Assembly (NCBI GenBank): GCA_021160625.1
Contig: JAGHCE010000117.1
Coordinates: 1-14,209 of the forward strand
DNA length: 14,209 bases
Origin: Planctomycetota bacterium
GTDB lineage: Bacteria > Planctomycetota > DG-23 > SLPQ01
Direction of reading: 5' to 3'
Numbering within the stretch: position 1 is the first letter of the stretch; every line of letters starts with the position of its first letter. The position numbers were made by a program, and so were the translations under genes. The notes beneath the pieces were generated by a model that ran no database searches, was not told the DNA's origin, and was given only the letters and a program-made list of their open reading frames with translations. Shown here piece after piece: positions 1 to 6,000 of the stretch.

Positions 1-833
1 CCCTCGGGGCGCTTGCCCCTTATATATGCAAGGACCGCCGTCGCGACTGCAATCGACACCAGGCTGAAGACCTGCGCGGCCGTCAGCCCGGCAAACGACC
101 GGGCGTGGTCGCCCCTGAAAAACTCCACGACAAAACGCATACAGGGGTACAGGATAAACAGCAGCGCCACCTGCTCGCCGTAGTACCTGCGCCTGCGCCT
201 CAGGAGCAAAAGCGCAATGAAAACCAGGAGTGCGCCCGCCGACGAGAAAAGCTCCGTCGGCAGGACGGGCTTTGCGACGGCATCCTGCAGCGTGACCACG
301 CCGGAATTGAGCTGGTCGAGGTACGCCGGGCTTCCGATTATCTCGTCGCCGTCGGTGACCCTCTTGAACGATACCGCCAGCCAGGAATCGCTGCGGATGC
401 CGTAGCAGCAGCCGTTGAGAAAGCACCCTATGCGCCCGAAGGCCAGGCCCAGGATGGCGCCGGGCGCCGCGATGTCGAGGATTTTCAGTATGGGCAGGCG
501 CTTGACGGCAAGATAGATGATGATGCCCGCCGCGCCGCCGACGGCGCCGCCGTAGTACACGAGGCCGCTGCGAAAGTCCTTCAGGAGCAGCCACTTGTCG
601 TCGAACTGCCCCCAGTACTGGATGACAAACCAGGTTTTCGCGCCGAGAACGCCGCAGATGACCCCCCAGAAGCCGACGTCCACCGCCGTGTTGCCGCTGA
701 CGCCTTCGCGCCTGCCGATTTTCCAGATTGCAAAGACCCCGGCCAGCGTGCCGACGGCCATCATCATTCCGTATGTCGCGACGTTGAAGTGGCCTCCCCA
801 GGGAAGCGGTATCCGAACGAGTATCGGGTGCAC
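1..833 (-). CDS. lgt: Prolipoprotein diacylglyceryl transferase Lgt (3' end outside window)
   Basis: Inner-membrane enzyme that moves diacylglycerol from phosphatidylglycerol to the lipobox cysteine of prolipoproteins, the first maturation step. The frame is open for 277 codons to the window edge, so only a short C-terminus is missing. The Lgt signature GRIGCFLNGCCYG is at residues 133-145, the GGAVGG loop at 95-100, and MRFVVEFFRGD at 232-242 carries the late conserved arginines. Several hydrophobic segments fit a polytopic protein. The start is GTG (MHPILVRIPLPWGGHFNV), with AGGAG six bases upstream lying across the panD stop; the gap to panD is 9 bp. Two positions differ from E. coli: the catalytic His103 aligns with Tyr94 and Asn146 with Cys137. 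From memory, such variants occur in other phyla. Family call is very secure. Confidence 0.95.
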   Translation of the reverse strand, partial: MHPILVRIPLPWGGHFNVATYGMMMAVGTLAGVFAIWKIGRREGVSGNTAVDVGFWGVICGVLGAKTWFVIQYWGQFDDKWLLLKDFRSGLVYYGGAVGGAAGIIIYLAVKRLPILKILDIAAPGAILGLAFGRIGCFLNGCCYGIRSDSWLAVSFKRVTDGDEIIGSPAYLDQLNSGVVTLQDAVAKPVLPTELFSSAGALLVFIALLLLRRRRRYYGEQVALLFILYPCMRFVVEFFRGDHARSFAGLTAAQVFSLVSIAVATAVLAYIRGKRPE

Positions 834-842
834 GGCGGTCTC

Positions 843-1202
843 CTACGCGGTTTCTACAGGTTTGTTGTTTTCGTCGACATGGACGATCCGCGGCTTCCAG
901 GAGGCCCCAATCTCCGCGTCGTCAACGACGGCGAACGCCATAACTATGACGAGGTCGCCGATATGGGCAAGGCGCGCGGCAGCGCCGTTGAGGCAGACCT
1001 GGCCGGAGCCGCGAGGGCCCTCGATGGTGTAGGTTTCGCCGCGGGCGCCGGTTGAAACGTTGGCCACCAGGACCTTCTCGTTGGGCACGATCCCGGCTGC
1101 CTCCAAAAGGTCCGGGTCAAGCGTGATGCTGCCGACGTAGTCAAGCGCCGTCTCGGTCACGCGGACGCGGTGAATCTTGGCGTGAAGCATTATCCTCTGC
1201 AA
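843..1202 (-). CDS. panD: Aspartate 1-decarboxylase PanD (pyruvoyl enzyme), TTG start
   Basis: Decarboxylates L-aspartate to beta-alanine for pantothenate synthesis. Family enzymes self-cleave at Gly24-Ser25 to form the pyruvoyl cofactor. Starting at TTG 1202 gives 119 residues, and Lys9, Gly24 and Ser25 (LDYVGSIT) then fall on exactly the E. coli numbers. Arg and Thr-Tyr in GARGETY (E. coli Arg54, Thr57, Tyr58) and the LNGAAA loop are also present. AAGGAAGG lies 8 bases upstream of this TTG. The alternatives are ATG 1190, with poorer spacing and loss of the MxxxML start pattern, and ATG 1241, which would overlap panC by 20 bp and add 13 unrelated residues. It sits 19 bp after panC and 9 bp before lgt in one operon. 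PanC uses its product, so the neighbours form a pathway pair. Confidence 0.95.
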   Translation of the reverse strand: MQRIMLHAKIHRVRVTETALDYVGSITLDPDLLEAAGIVPNEKVLVANVSTGARGETYTIEGPRGSGQVCLNGAAARLAHIGDLVIVMAFAVVDDAEIGASWKPRIVHVDENNKPVETA

Positions 1203-1210
1203 GTGATGTT

Positions 1211-1218
1211 CCTTCCTT
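1211..1218 (-). promoter_or_regulatory. Ribosome-binding site of panD
   Basis: AAGGAAGG on the minus strand lies 8 bases before TTG 1202, in the 19 bp gap after the panC stop. It decides the start: the ATG at 1241 lies upstream of it and the ATG at 1190 is too far downstream. Confidence 0.6.
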
Positions 1219-1221
1219 GTC

Positions 1222-2067
1222 TTAGGGTTGAAGTAGACCATTGTCTATAAGGCGCGTCCTGCCGATAAAAACGGCCAGAGCCGCCGTTGCCGGGCGCGTT
1301 ATTTCCTCGACTTCCTCTAAGTTCCGGGCGTCCACAATCTCGACGTAGTCCACCTTTGAATGGGGCGCCTGGGCAATTATATCAATCATAGCCTTTTTGA
1401 GGGCGGCTGCATTTTTCTCTCCGGCTGCAAAAAGCCGCTCCGCTTCCTCAAGCGCCCTCGAAAGCACCAGCGCTTCCCGGCGCTCGCCGGGTGAGAGGTA
1501 CGCATTTCTGGAGCTAAGCGCCAGGCCGTCGGCCTCCCGCACAATGGGCATCACCACGATATCGACCCGAATGTCGAGGTCCCGCACCATTCTCCCTATG
1601 ACGGCGGCCTGCTGGGCGTCCTTGCGGCCGAAATAGGCGCGGTCGGGCTGCACGATGTTCAAAAGTTTCGTGACGACCGTCGTTACGCCGCGAAAGTGCC
1701 CCGGGCGTGACCGGCCGCACAGGCCCCTTGAAAGGCTCGTCTCCTCGACGTACGTGGAGGCGTCTTCAGCATACATTTCGTCAGGAGACGGTGCGAAGAC
1801 GATGTCCACGCCCTCGACCTCGCATTTCACAGTGTCGGCCTCAAAGGGGCGGGGGTACCGATCGAGGTCTCCGCCGGGGGCGAACTGCGTTGGGTTGACG
1901 AATATCGAGACGACCGTGATGTCGTTGTCGGCTACGGCGCGCCGAACGAGGCTCAAGTGCCCCTCGTGCAGCGCGCCCATCGTCGGCACGAGGCCCACCG
2001 AGGCGCCGCCGGCGCGCGCCTGCGCCACCCCCGCGCGCGTTTCATCTTTTGTCCTGCAAACTATCAC
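1222..2067 (-). CDS. panC: Pantothenate synthetase PanC (pantoate--beta-alanine ligase)
   Basis: Cytoplasmic enzyme that joins D-pantoate and beta-alanine, using ATP, to make pantothenate, the CoA precursor. It has 281 residues against 283 in E. coli. The nucleotidyl-transferase motif PTMGALHEGH falls at 28-37, the same numbers as in E. coli. FVNPTQF, LCGRSRPGHFRGVTTVVTKL, YFGRKDAQQ and the LSSRNAYLS loop (KMSKS-like) follow in order. The start is GTG 2067, inside the sequence GTGA that also holds the folK stop, a 4-base overlap typical of translational coupling. A GGAG lies about 11 bases upstream. The frame stays open 40 codons further back to ATG 2187, but those residues are the folK gene read in another frame. 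No panB is in the window, so pantoate supply must be encoded elsewhere. Confidence 0.96.
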   Translation of the reverse strand: MIVCRTKDETRAGVAQARAGGASVGLVPTMGALHEGHLSLVRRAVADNDITVVSIFVNPTQFAPGGDLDRYPRPFEADTVKCEVEGVDIVFAPSPDEMYAEDASTYVEETSLSRGLCGRSRPGHFRGVTTVVTKLLNIVQPDRAYFGRKDAQQAAVIGRMVRDLDIRVDIVVMPIVREADGLALSSRNAYLSPGERREALVLSRALEEAERLFAAGEKNAAALKKAMIDIIAQAPHSKVDYVEIVDARNLEEVEEITRPATAALAVFIGRTRLIDNGLLQP

Positions 2068-2543
2068 TTGCCGGTTTTCTCCGCCTTGAGGTCCGCCAGG
2101 TGCCGGGCAATCGTCCTGCCCGTGGCGGGGTTGACGACGTCGGGAGCAATCTCCGCCAGGGGACCAAGCACAAATTCCCGTTTCCACATCCTCGGGTGCG
2201 GCACCTCTAAGACATCCGATTTTATTATTGATGGCCCGTAAAGCAGGATGTCGAGGTCGATCTCGCGCGGCCCCCAGTGCTCGCGTTCGATGCGTCCGAC
2301 ACGCGCCTCGATTTCCTTCAGCACCGCCAAGAGCGCTTCAGGCTGAAGGTCCGTCTCCAAAAGCGCCACGCCGTTGGCGTACATCGGTTGTCCCGGAGGA
2401 CCGCCGACGGGCTCGGTGTCGACAAGCATCGAAACGCGTTCCACTCGCCCGGCGCCCATCTCCTCAAGGAGCAACAGCGCGCTGTGAATGTGGGACCGCC
2501 GGCTGCCCAGGTTGGAACCCAGCCCTATGTATACCATTGCCAA
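2064..2543 (-). CDS. folK: HPPK FolK (6-hydroxymethyl-7,8-dihydropterin pyrophosphokinase)
   Basis: Transfers pyrophosphate from ATP to 6-hydroxymethyl-7,8-dihydropterin in folate synthesis. It has 159 residues, the same as E. coli FolK. YIGLGSNLG at 5-13 is the family start, and HWGPREIDLDILLYG (89-103) carries the tryptophan and the metal-binding Asp96 and Asp98. VPHPRM and FVLGPLAEIAP complete the fold. I chose TTG 2543 because GGAGAG lies six bases before it and because it leaves four residues before YIG, as in E. coli. ATG 2537 is the close alternative. ATG 2567 is unlikely because it overlaps the -10 box. This is the first gene of the operon and overlaps panC by 4 bases. Pairing of folK with panC/panD is common in bacteria. 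Confidence 0.94.
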   Translation of the reverse strand: MAMVYIGLGSNLGSRRSHIHSALLLLEEMGAGRVERVSMLVDTEPVGGPPGQPMYANGVALLETDLQPEALLAVLKEIEARVGRIEREHWGPREIDLDILLYGPSIIKSDVLEVPHPRMWKREFVLGPLAEIAPDVVNPATGRTIARHLADLKAEKTGK

Positions 2544-2565
2544 GACAATCTCTCCAACGCGCGTC

Positions 2566-2593
2566 ATTATACACAGACCGGCTCCGCTTTGAA
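2566..2593 (-). promoter_or_regulatory. Sigma70-type promoter for folK-panC-panD-lgt
   Basis: On the minus strand, TTCAAA (2593-2588, 4 of 6 matches to TTGACA) is followed after 16 bases by a perfect TATAAT (2571-2566). Transcription would start near 2559, about 15 bases before the folK TTG, leaving just enough room for its ribosome-binding site GGAGAG. The -10 is strong and the -35 is moderate. Promoter function is inferred from sequence only. Confidence 0.55.
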
Positions 2594-2625
2594 GCCCTTG
2601 TGCGGTCACTTGGATGGCAATGTGC

Positions 2626-2805
2626 CACTGGTGGAGGGCTTCGCCCCCTTTTTGCTACGGGGGCCGCAGACGTTGTCTGCGGCAGTCCACCGGCCTTTCG
2701 CGGGCGAGGCCTTGCCTCCTACACCTTGTTTCTTTGTATCTTTGCGCTCTGTGGTAAAAGTGATTATGGCGGCATACGACGGGGCCCTGTATTTGTCCAC
2801 CAGTG
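2626..2805. repeat. Hairpin-rich intergenic block bounded by a 10-bp inverted repeat
   Basis: The spacer between folK and the divergent lnt holds CACTGGTGGA (2626-2635) and its exact reverse complement TCCACCAGTG (2796-2805). Between them lie short-loop hairpins: GGGC-TTC-GCCC (2637-2647), CCGCAGAC-GTT-GTCTGCGG (2664-2682, perfect 8-bp stem) and GAGGC-CTT-GCCTC (about 2706-2718). No gene-like ORF fits and no T-run follows the stems. It looks like a small dispersed intergenic repeat or a miniature element, but only one copy is in the window, so repetition is unproven. Confidence 0.35.
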
Positions 2806-2852
2806 TACCCGCGTCAACGGCTGCGTGTCACCGGCCGCCTTTCCGTAATAGA

Positions 2853-2881
2853 CTGGCAAGGCGCGTGCGTTTCTGTACTAT
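2853..2881 (+). promoter_or_regulatory. Possible weak promoter for lnt
   Basis: CTGGCA (2853-2858) and TACTAT (2876-2881) each match the sigma70 consensus at 4 of 6 positions, with an ideal 17-base spacer. The predicted start near 2888 lies about 20 bases before ATG 2909 and leaves the ribosome-binding site intact. It is the best candidate I find in the spacer, but a weak one. Confidence 0.3.
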
Positions 2882-2892
2882 TCCTGGGTTAT

Positions 2893-2898
2893 GGAAGG
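2893..2898 (+). promoter_or_regulatory. Ribosome-binding site of lnt
   Basis: GGAAGG lies 10 bases before ATG 2909 and overlaps the in-frame ATG at 2891. Nothing like a ribosome-binding site precedes 2891, so this site favours 2909 as the start. Confidence 0.5.
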
Positions 2899-2908
2899 TG
2901 TGACCGGA

Positions 2909-4633
2909 ATGAAAAATGCGCCGGGGACGCAGGCGCCGGGAGCATTTCGCCCCTGGTGGGAGACCGCCGGGCTGCTGGCGCTTTCGGGCGTTGTTATGTG
3001 CGCATCGTTTGTGCCGGGGGTGTGGGGCGTGGGCATCTGGATGGCCCTGGTGCCTGCGCTTGTGGCGGCGCGAGGAGCGCCGCTCAAGCGGCTTTTCTTC
3101 CTCTCCTGGGTCGTGGGCTACCTTTCGAGCCTGTTTCTCTACTACTGGATGGCGATTGTCACGTGGCAGGGGTGGCTTCTTCTTACCGTGTATGTCGGCC
3201 TCTACCAGCCGGTTTTTCTTGTGGGCGTTGAGGTGCTGGCGCGGCGATTTCGAGTGCCGCGCGTTGCGAGTGCGGTATGTCTCTGGCCGCTTCTCGAGTT
3301 CGCCAGAAGCATACTTCTGACCGGTCTGCCGTGGTTTTATCTCGGGCACGCGCTTTATCGCTGGCCCAGGCTCATCCAGTCGGCCGACATCGCAGGGGTA
3401 ATCTTCCTGGGAATGATCGTGATCGCGGTCAACGCGCTTCTGGCGAGGGCCCTGGCGGCCTCGTCCGACAGGCGCCGCCGGACTGCGGCAGTGGCGCTGG
3501 CCGCTGCGGTCTTTGCGGCCAACCTGGCTTACGGCGCGTGGCGTTTCGCCGGTGTGGATGTAAGGCCCGGGCCTATGGTGGGGATAGTCCAGCCCAACGT
3601 GCCGCAGAGCCTGAAGATTACTCAGACCGCCAGGGACAGCGCGCGAATTTTCGCCGAGCTCCGCACGGCGACGCTCGGTGACCAACTGTGCGAGGCGGAC
3701 GTTATTTTCTGGCCGGAGACGATAATGCCCGGGCTCGTCGGTGTCCGGGACTACACCGTCGCCAACGGTATGAGCGGGCCCGAGATGCTGGCCGAGTTCG
3801 TCGCCCAGGGCGCCATCGACCAGTCCCAGGCAGACCAGATCGTGGATGCCGTCGCTGCCGGAGCGGATTTCGTGGATACGATCGAGCAGGCCACGGGGTC
3901 CCCTATGGAGAAGTACCTGGACACGTGGAACCTCTTTCGCGCCACGTCGGCAATGGCGGGCAGGCCGCTGGTGGCGGGAGCCATCGCCGGCGTTTTTAAC
4001 GAGGAAGGCCGCGTGGTGAAAACCTTCAACAGGGTGTACCATTTCGATGCCCACGGCAACGAGGTAAGCCGCTATGACAAGGTGCACTTGGTGCCGTTCG
4101 GCGAGTTCGTACCGATGAGGAAAAGCTGCCCTCCCGTCGGTAGGCTGCTGGCGGCGATGATGCCGGTGGATCCGCTGGTGTACCCCGGGGCGCGGTTTGT
4201 GACCTTTGAGATCGGCGGCTACAGGTACGGGCCTGCGATATGTTTTGAAGACACGTTTTCCTACATAGGAAGGCAATACCGGCGTCAGGACTCGGATATC
4301 CTGCTGAACCTGACCAATGACGGATGGTTCGCAGACAGTTTCGAACTGGAGGCGCACCTGGCCAATGCCGTTTTCCGGGCGGTTGAAACGCGGATGGGGG
4401 TTGTGCGGGCGGCCAACACGGGTGTTTCGGCGGTCATTTCGCCGCGTGGGGAGGTGACGGCGAGGCTTACTGACTGTCAGGGGCGCGACAGGCAGGTGAT
4501 GGGGACGCTCGTCGCGCGGGTGCAGGTTTCGGCGGATAGGAGCCTTTACGTCGTGGCGGGGCACTGGTGGCTGTGGGTGCCGGCGGCGGTTTTGATGGGG
4601 TTTGTTGTGTGGTGCCGTCGCGCGGGAATTTGA
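2909..4633 (+). CDS. lnt: Apolipoprotein N-acyltransferase Lnt
   Basis: Inner-membrane enzyme that adds the third acyl chain to the N-terminal cysteine of apolipoproteins. Residues 1-220 hold about six or seven membrane segments. A periplasmic nitrilase-like domain (about 225-540) and a final membrane segment (about 550-570) follow. The catalytic triad is visible as Glu270 (FWPET), Lys391 (RYDKVHLVPFGEF) and Cys445 (AICFEDT). LLNLTNDGWFADS and the ETRMGVVRAANTGVSAVISP block are typical. The protein has 574 residues against 512 in E. coli. Much of the excess is an extra stretch of about 56 residues between Glu270 and the LVAGA strand, including a polar helical part (about 293-330). ATG 2909 has GGAAGG upstream; ATG 2891 is the alternative. 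The gene is divergent from the operon that ends in lgt, which encodes the first step of the same pathway. Confidence 0.95.
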   Translation: MKNAPGTQAPGAFRPWWETAGLLALSGVVMCASFVPGVWGVGIWMALVPALVAARGAPLKRLFFLSWVVGYLSSLFLYYWMAIVTWQGWLLLTVYVGLYQPVFLVGVEVLARRFRVPRVASAVCLWPLLEFARSILLTGLPWFYLGHALYRWPRLIQSADIAGVIFLGMIVIAVNALLARALAASSDRRRRTAAVALAAAVFAANLAYGAWRFAGVDVRPGPMVGIVQPNVPQSLKITQTARDSARIFAELRTATLGDQLCEADVIFWPETIMPGLVGVRDYTVANGMSGPEMLAEFVAQGAIDQSQADQIVDAVAAGADFVDTIEQATGSPMEKYLDTWNLFRATSAMAGRPLVAGAIAGVFNEEGRVVKTFNRVYHFDAHGNEVSRYDKVHLVPFGEFVPMRKSCPPVGRLLAAMMPVDPLVYPGARFVTFEIGGYRYGPAICFEDTFSYIGRQYRRQDSDILLNLTNDGWFADSFELEAHLANAVFRAVETRMGVVRAANTGVSAVISPRGEVTARLTDCQGRDRQVMGTLVARVQVSADRSLYVVAGHWWLWVPAAVLMGFVVWCRRAGI

Positions 4634-4684
4634 AAAAATTGTGTCTTTTTTTGCGCTTGACTTGACCTTGGAGCGTCATATAAT
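4632..4684 (+). promoter_or_regulatory. Strong sigma70-type promoter with A/T-rich UP-like element
   Basis: TTGACT (4657-4662), a 16-base spacer and a perfect TATAAT (4679-4684) form the best promoter in the window. Directly upstream, 4632-4652 holds an A6 tract and a T7 tract where an UP element would sit, unusual in this GC-rich sequence. Transcription would start near 4691. It lies just after the lnt stop and drives the 4691-4809 unit and perhaps the genes from 4902 onwards. Confidence 0.7.
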
Positions 4685-4711
4685 CCGGGGCAGTCCGAGG
4701 TTCGGGGGAAG

Positions 4712-4789
4712 ATGAAGGTGTGTATCGGCGGCACCGTGGAGAGCGCGGGAGGAGGTGCAAGGGAGCCCTTTATAAGCGCCTGCGGGTAA
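4712..4789 (+). CDS. Possible 25-residue mini-ORF in the leader
   Basis: An ATG at 4712, with GGGGGAAG directly before it, opens a frame of 25 codons ending in TAA (4787-4789). The peptide starts MKVCIGGTVESAGGG and ends ISACG, with two cysteines and no membrane segment. It lies about 20 bases after the predicted start of the strong promoter, and its stop codon falls in the loop of the terminator hairpin, an arrangement that would suit a leader peptide. It has no run of a regulatory amino acid. A frame this short can arise by chance in GC-rich DNA, so the RNA could equally be non-coding. I know of no homologue. Confidence 0.25.
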   Translation: MKVCIGGTVESAGGGAREPFISACG

Positions 4790-4808
4790 AAGGCCCCGGC
4801 GCGTTTTT
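4776..4808 (+). terminator. Intrinsic terminator or attenuator
   Basis: GCGC (4776-4779) and CGGG (4783-4786), with a 3-base bulge between them, pair with CCCG (4795-4798) and GCGC (4799-4802) around an 8-base loop. The stem is followed by G and TTTTT (4804-4808). It would end transcription about 115 bases after the strong promoter, giving a short RNA unless there is read-through. No other convincing intrinsic terminator is visible before the next gene. Confidence 0.55.
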
Positions 4809-4871
4809 CATTTTCTGTAGCCGGACAGCCTTTTTTGAGTATACGGTTTGAGAGGTCGATGACATTCTCGG

Positions 4872-4897
4872 CACCGATGGGGTCGGTGAAAGGAGGT
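4872..4897 (+). promoter_or_regulatory. Hairpin abutting a near-perfect Shine-Dalgarno sequence
   Basis: CACCGA (4872-4877) and TCGGTG (4883-4888) form a 6-bp stem with a TGGGG loop. AAAGGAGGT (4889-4897), almost the full anti-16S complement, follows immediately and stands 4 bases before TTG 4902. The strong site supports the TTG start of the next gene. The adjoining hairpin may keep the site open or modulate it, which is inference. Confidence 0.5.
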
Positions 4898-4901
4898 CAA
4901 G

Positions 4902-5756
4902 TTGAGCACGATACAGAAAGCATTCGTTTTCATCGTTCTCGTCCTCGCTCTTCTGGCGGCAACTGTGCAGCTGGTGCTTTTCGCCCAGCGCGATGACTGG
5001 CGGTCGAAGCACGACGAAGTAGCCGCGCAGGTGGCGGATGCGCAAAGCAAGATGGCCGCTGCGCAGAACGAGCTCAAGAACGTGAAGGACAATGCCGCCA
5101 CGAAAATGGCGGACATGGAGTCGCAGCTGGCCAGCAAGACGAACGAAGTCAACGACACCCAGCGGCAGCTGGAGTCCGTCCTGGCCGACAAGGCCAATCT
5201 TGCGTCGCTTGTCGCAACGGCCAACGCGAAGCTGGAGGCCGTGGGCCAGAATATGGCGTCGCTGACGGCGATGAACGAGGCTCTCACGAAGGCCAAGGAT
5301 GCCGCCGAAGCCGACCTGGTGCAGGTGAAGGCCCAGGCGCAGGAGGCTGAGGAGCAGTTCACGATAGTTGCTCGCAAGGCCAAGGATCTCCAGGCGAAAA
5401 CGGCCTCGCTTGAAGAGCAGGTAAAGGCGCGCGACGAGAACATAAGACTGCTCAACCAGAAAGTCGAGGCGCTTTCACAGTACGCCCCGGATATCGGGCC
5501 CTCGGTGAGCGTCGCAGCCGAAGCGAAGCTGTTCGGCAAGGTTACGGGTCTTTCCAAGGATCGGCAGACGGCGTACATTTCGGTCGGGAAGGACGACGGC
5601 GTCGTCAACGGTATGCTGCTTATGGTTTACAAGGCCGATGGCACGTATGCGGCGGATGCGAAGGTTTACCAGGTTGGAGCGGACAAGACCGCAGCCAGGA
5701 TAATGAAGCCCGTACGGGCAACGATTGCGGAGGGGGACTATGTCGCAAACAAGTGA
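4902..5756 (+). CDS. Membrane-anchored coiled-coil protein with MreC/FlgT-like C-terminal beta domain
   Basis: I cannot name this 284-residue protein. It starts at TTG with a near-perfect ribosome-binding site. Residues 7-28 form one membrane helix (FVFIVLVLALLAATVQLVLF) with a short cytoplasmic N-terminus. Residues 30-195 are an Ala/Lys/Glu/Gln-rich coiled coil without proline. From about 200 to 284 there is a compact beta-rich domain, GKVTGLSKD...AYISVGKDDGVVNGMLLMVYKADG, ending IAEGDYVANK. The GxxDGVxxGM turn resembles those in MreC and FlgT C-terminal domains. The layout of membrane helix, coiled coil and small beta domain is that of MreC. Its position ahead of mreBCD-mrdA-rodA suggests an envelope scaffold that works with the elongasome. 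Expression may depend on the promoter at 4657 and read-through of the terminator at 4776. Confidence 0.85.
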   Translation: MSTIQKAFVFIVLVLALLAATVQLVLFAQRDDWRSKHDEVAAQVADAQSKMAAAQNELKNVKDNAATKMADMESQLASKTNEVNDTQRQLESVLADKANLASLVATANAKLEAVGQNMASLTAMNEALTKAKDAAEADLVQVKAQAQEAEEQFTIVARKAKDLQAKTASLEEQVKARDENIRLLNQKVEALSQYAPDIGPSVSVAAEAKLFGKVTGLSKDRQTAYISVGKDDGVVNGMLLMVYKADGTYAADAKVYQVGADKTAARIMKPVRATIAEGDYVANK

Positions 5757-5922
5757 TTCCGGCACTGTCCAGGTAAGGCGTTTCGCCCCGACACCGGAAA
5801 CGGGTTCCTACACCGTTATGCTTGCCATCGCGGCGGCCGGGTTGCTTTTCGCGCTGGTCCTGGCGCAGATAGAGCTGTACTCTTTCTACCAGTATATCGG
5901 GCCTTTCCAGACAGGCGGTTAG
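5740..5922 (+). CDS. Small single-span membrane protein (60 residues), unknown function
   Basis: ATG 5740 lies inside the end of the previous gene (17-base overlap) and is preceded by GGAGG (5729-5733 region) at six bases, so translation is probably coupled. The protein has a polar N-terminus of about 23 residues, one membrane helix at about 24-43 (VMLAIAAAGLLFALVLAQIE) and an aromatic C-terminal stretch, LYSFYQYIGPFQTGG. A TTG at 5725 in the same frame would add five residues, but the ribosome-binding site fits ATG better. I do not recognise a family. The overlap with the coiled-coil gene and the position ahead of mreB suggest a partner of that protein in the envelope. It is real rather than spurious, judging by coupling, codon use and a clean membrane segment. 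Confidence 0.75.
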   Translation: MSQTSDSGTVQVRRFAPTPETGSYTVMLAIAAAGLLFALVLAQIELYSFYQYIGPFQTGG

Positions 5923-6000
5923 GCTCTGTCTGAAAACCCAATTCGTCACGAGGCCGAGCGAAAAGCTCTTGCAAGGATCGAGGCTTGAGATGCCCGGAAG

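Noticed and set aside
105..1055. A 316-codon plus-strand frame at the left edge
   Set aside because: It lies opposite lgt and panD, both clearly coding on the minus strand, and crosses their boundary.
2277..2903. A 208-codon plus-strand frame across folK and the spacer
   Set aside because: Opposite folK for half its length, then runs through the hairpin block; no protein-like features.
2828..4564. A 578-codon open frame on the minus strand opposite lnt
   Set aside because: Low-complexity Arg/Pro/His product, antisense to lnt, which shows its complete catalytic triad.
4685..4799. CCGGGGC (4685-4691) complementary to GCCCCGG (4793-4799), suggesting a closing stem for a structured RNA
   Set aside because: The left arm lies between the -10 box and the predicted transcription start, so most of it would not be transcribed. 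It returns only if the start is mapped upstream.
4808..5608. A 266-codon Ser/Ala/Cys-rich minus-strand frame
   Set aside because: It is the antisense of the Ala/Lys/Glu coiled coil, which produces such composition automatically.
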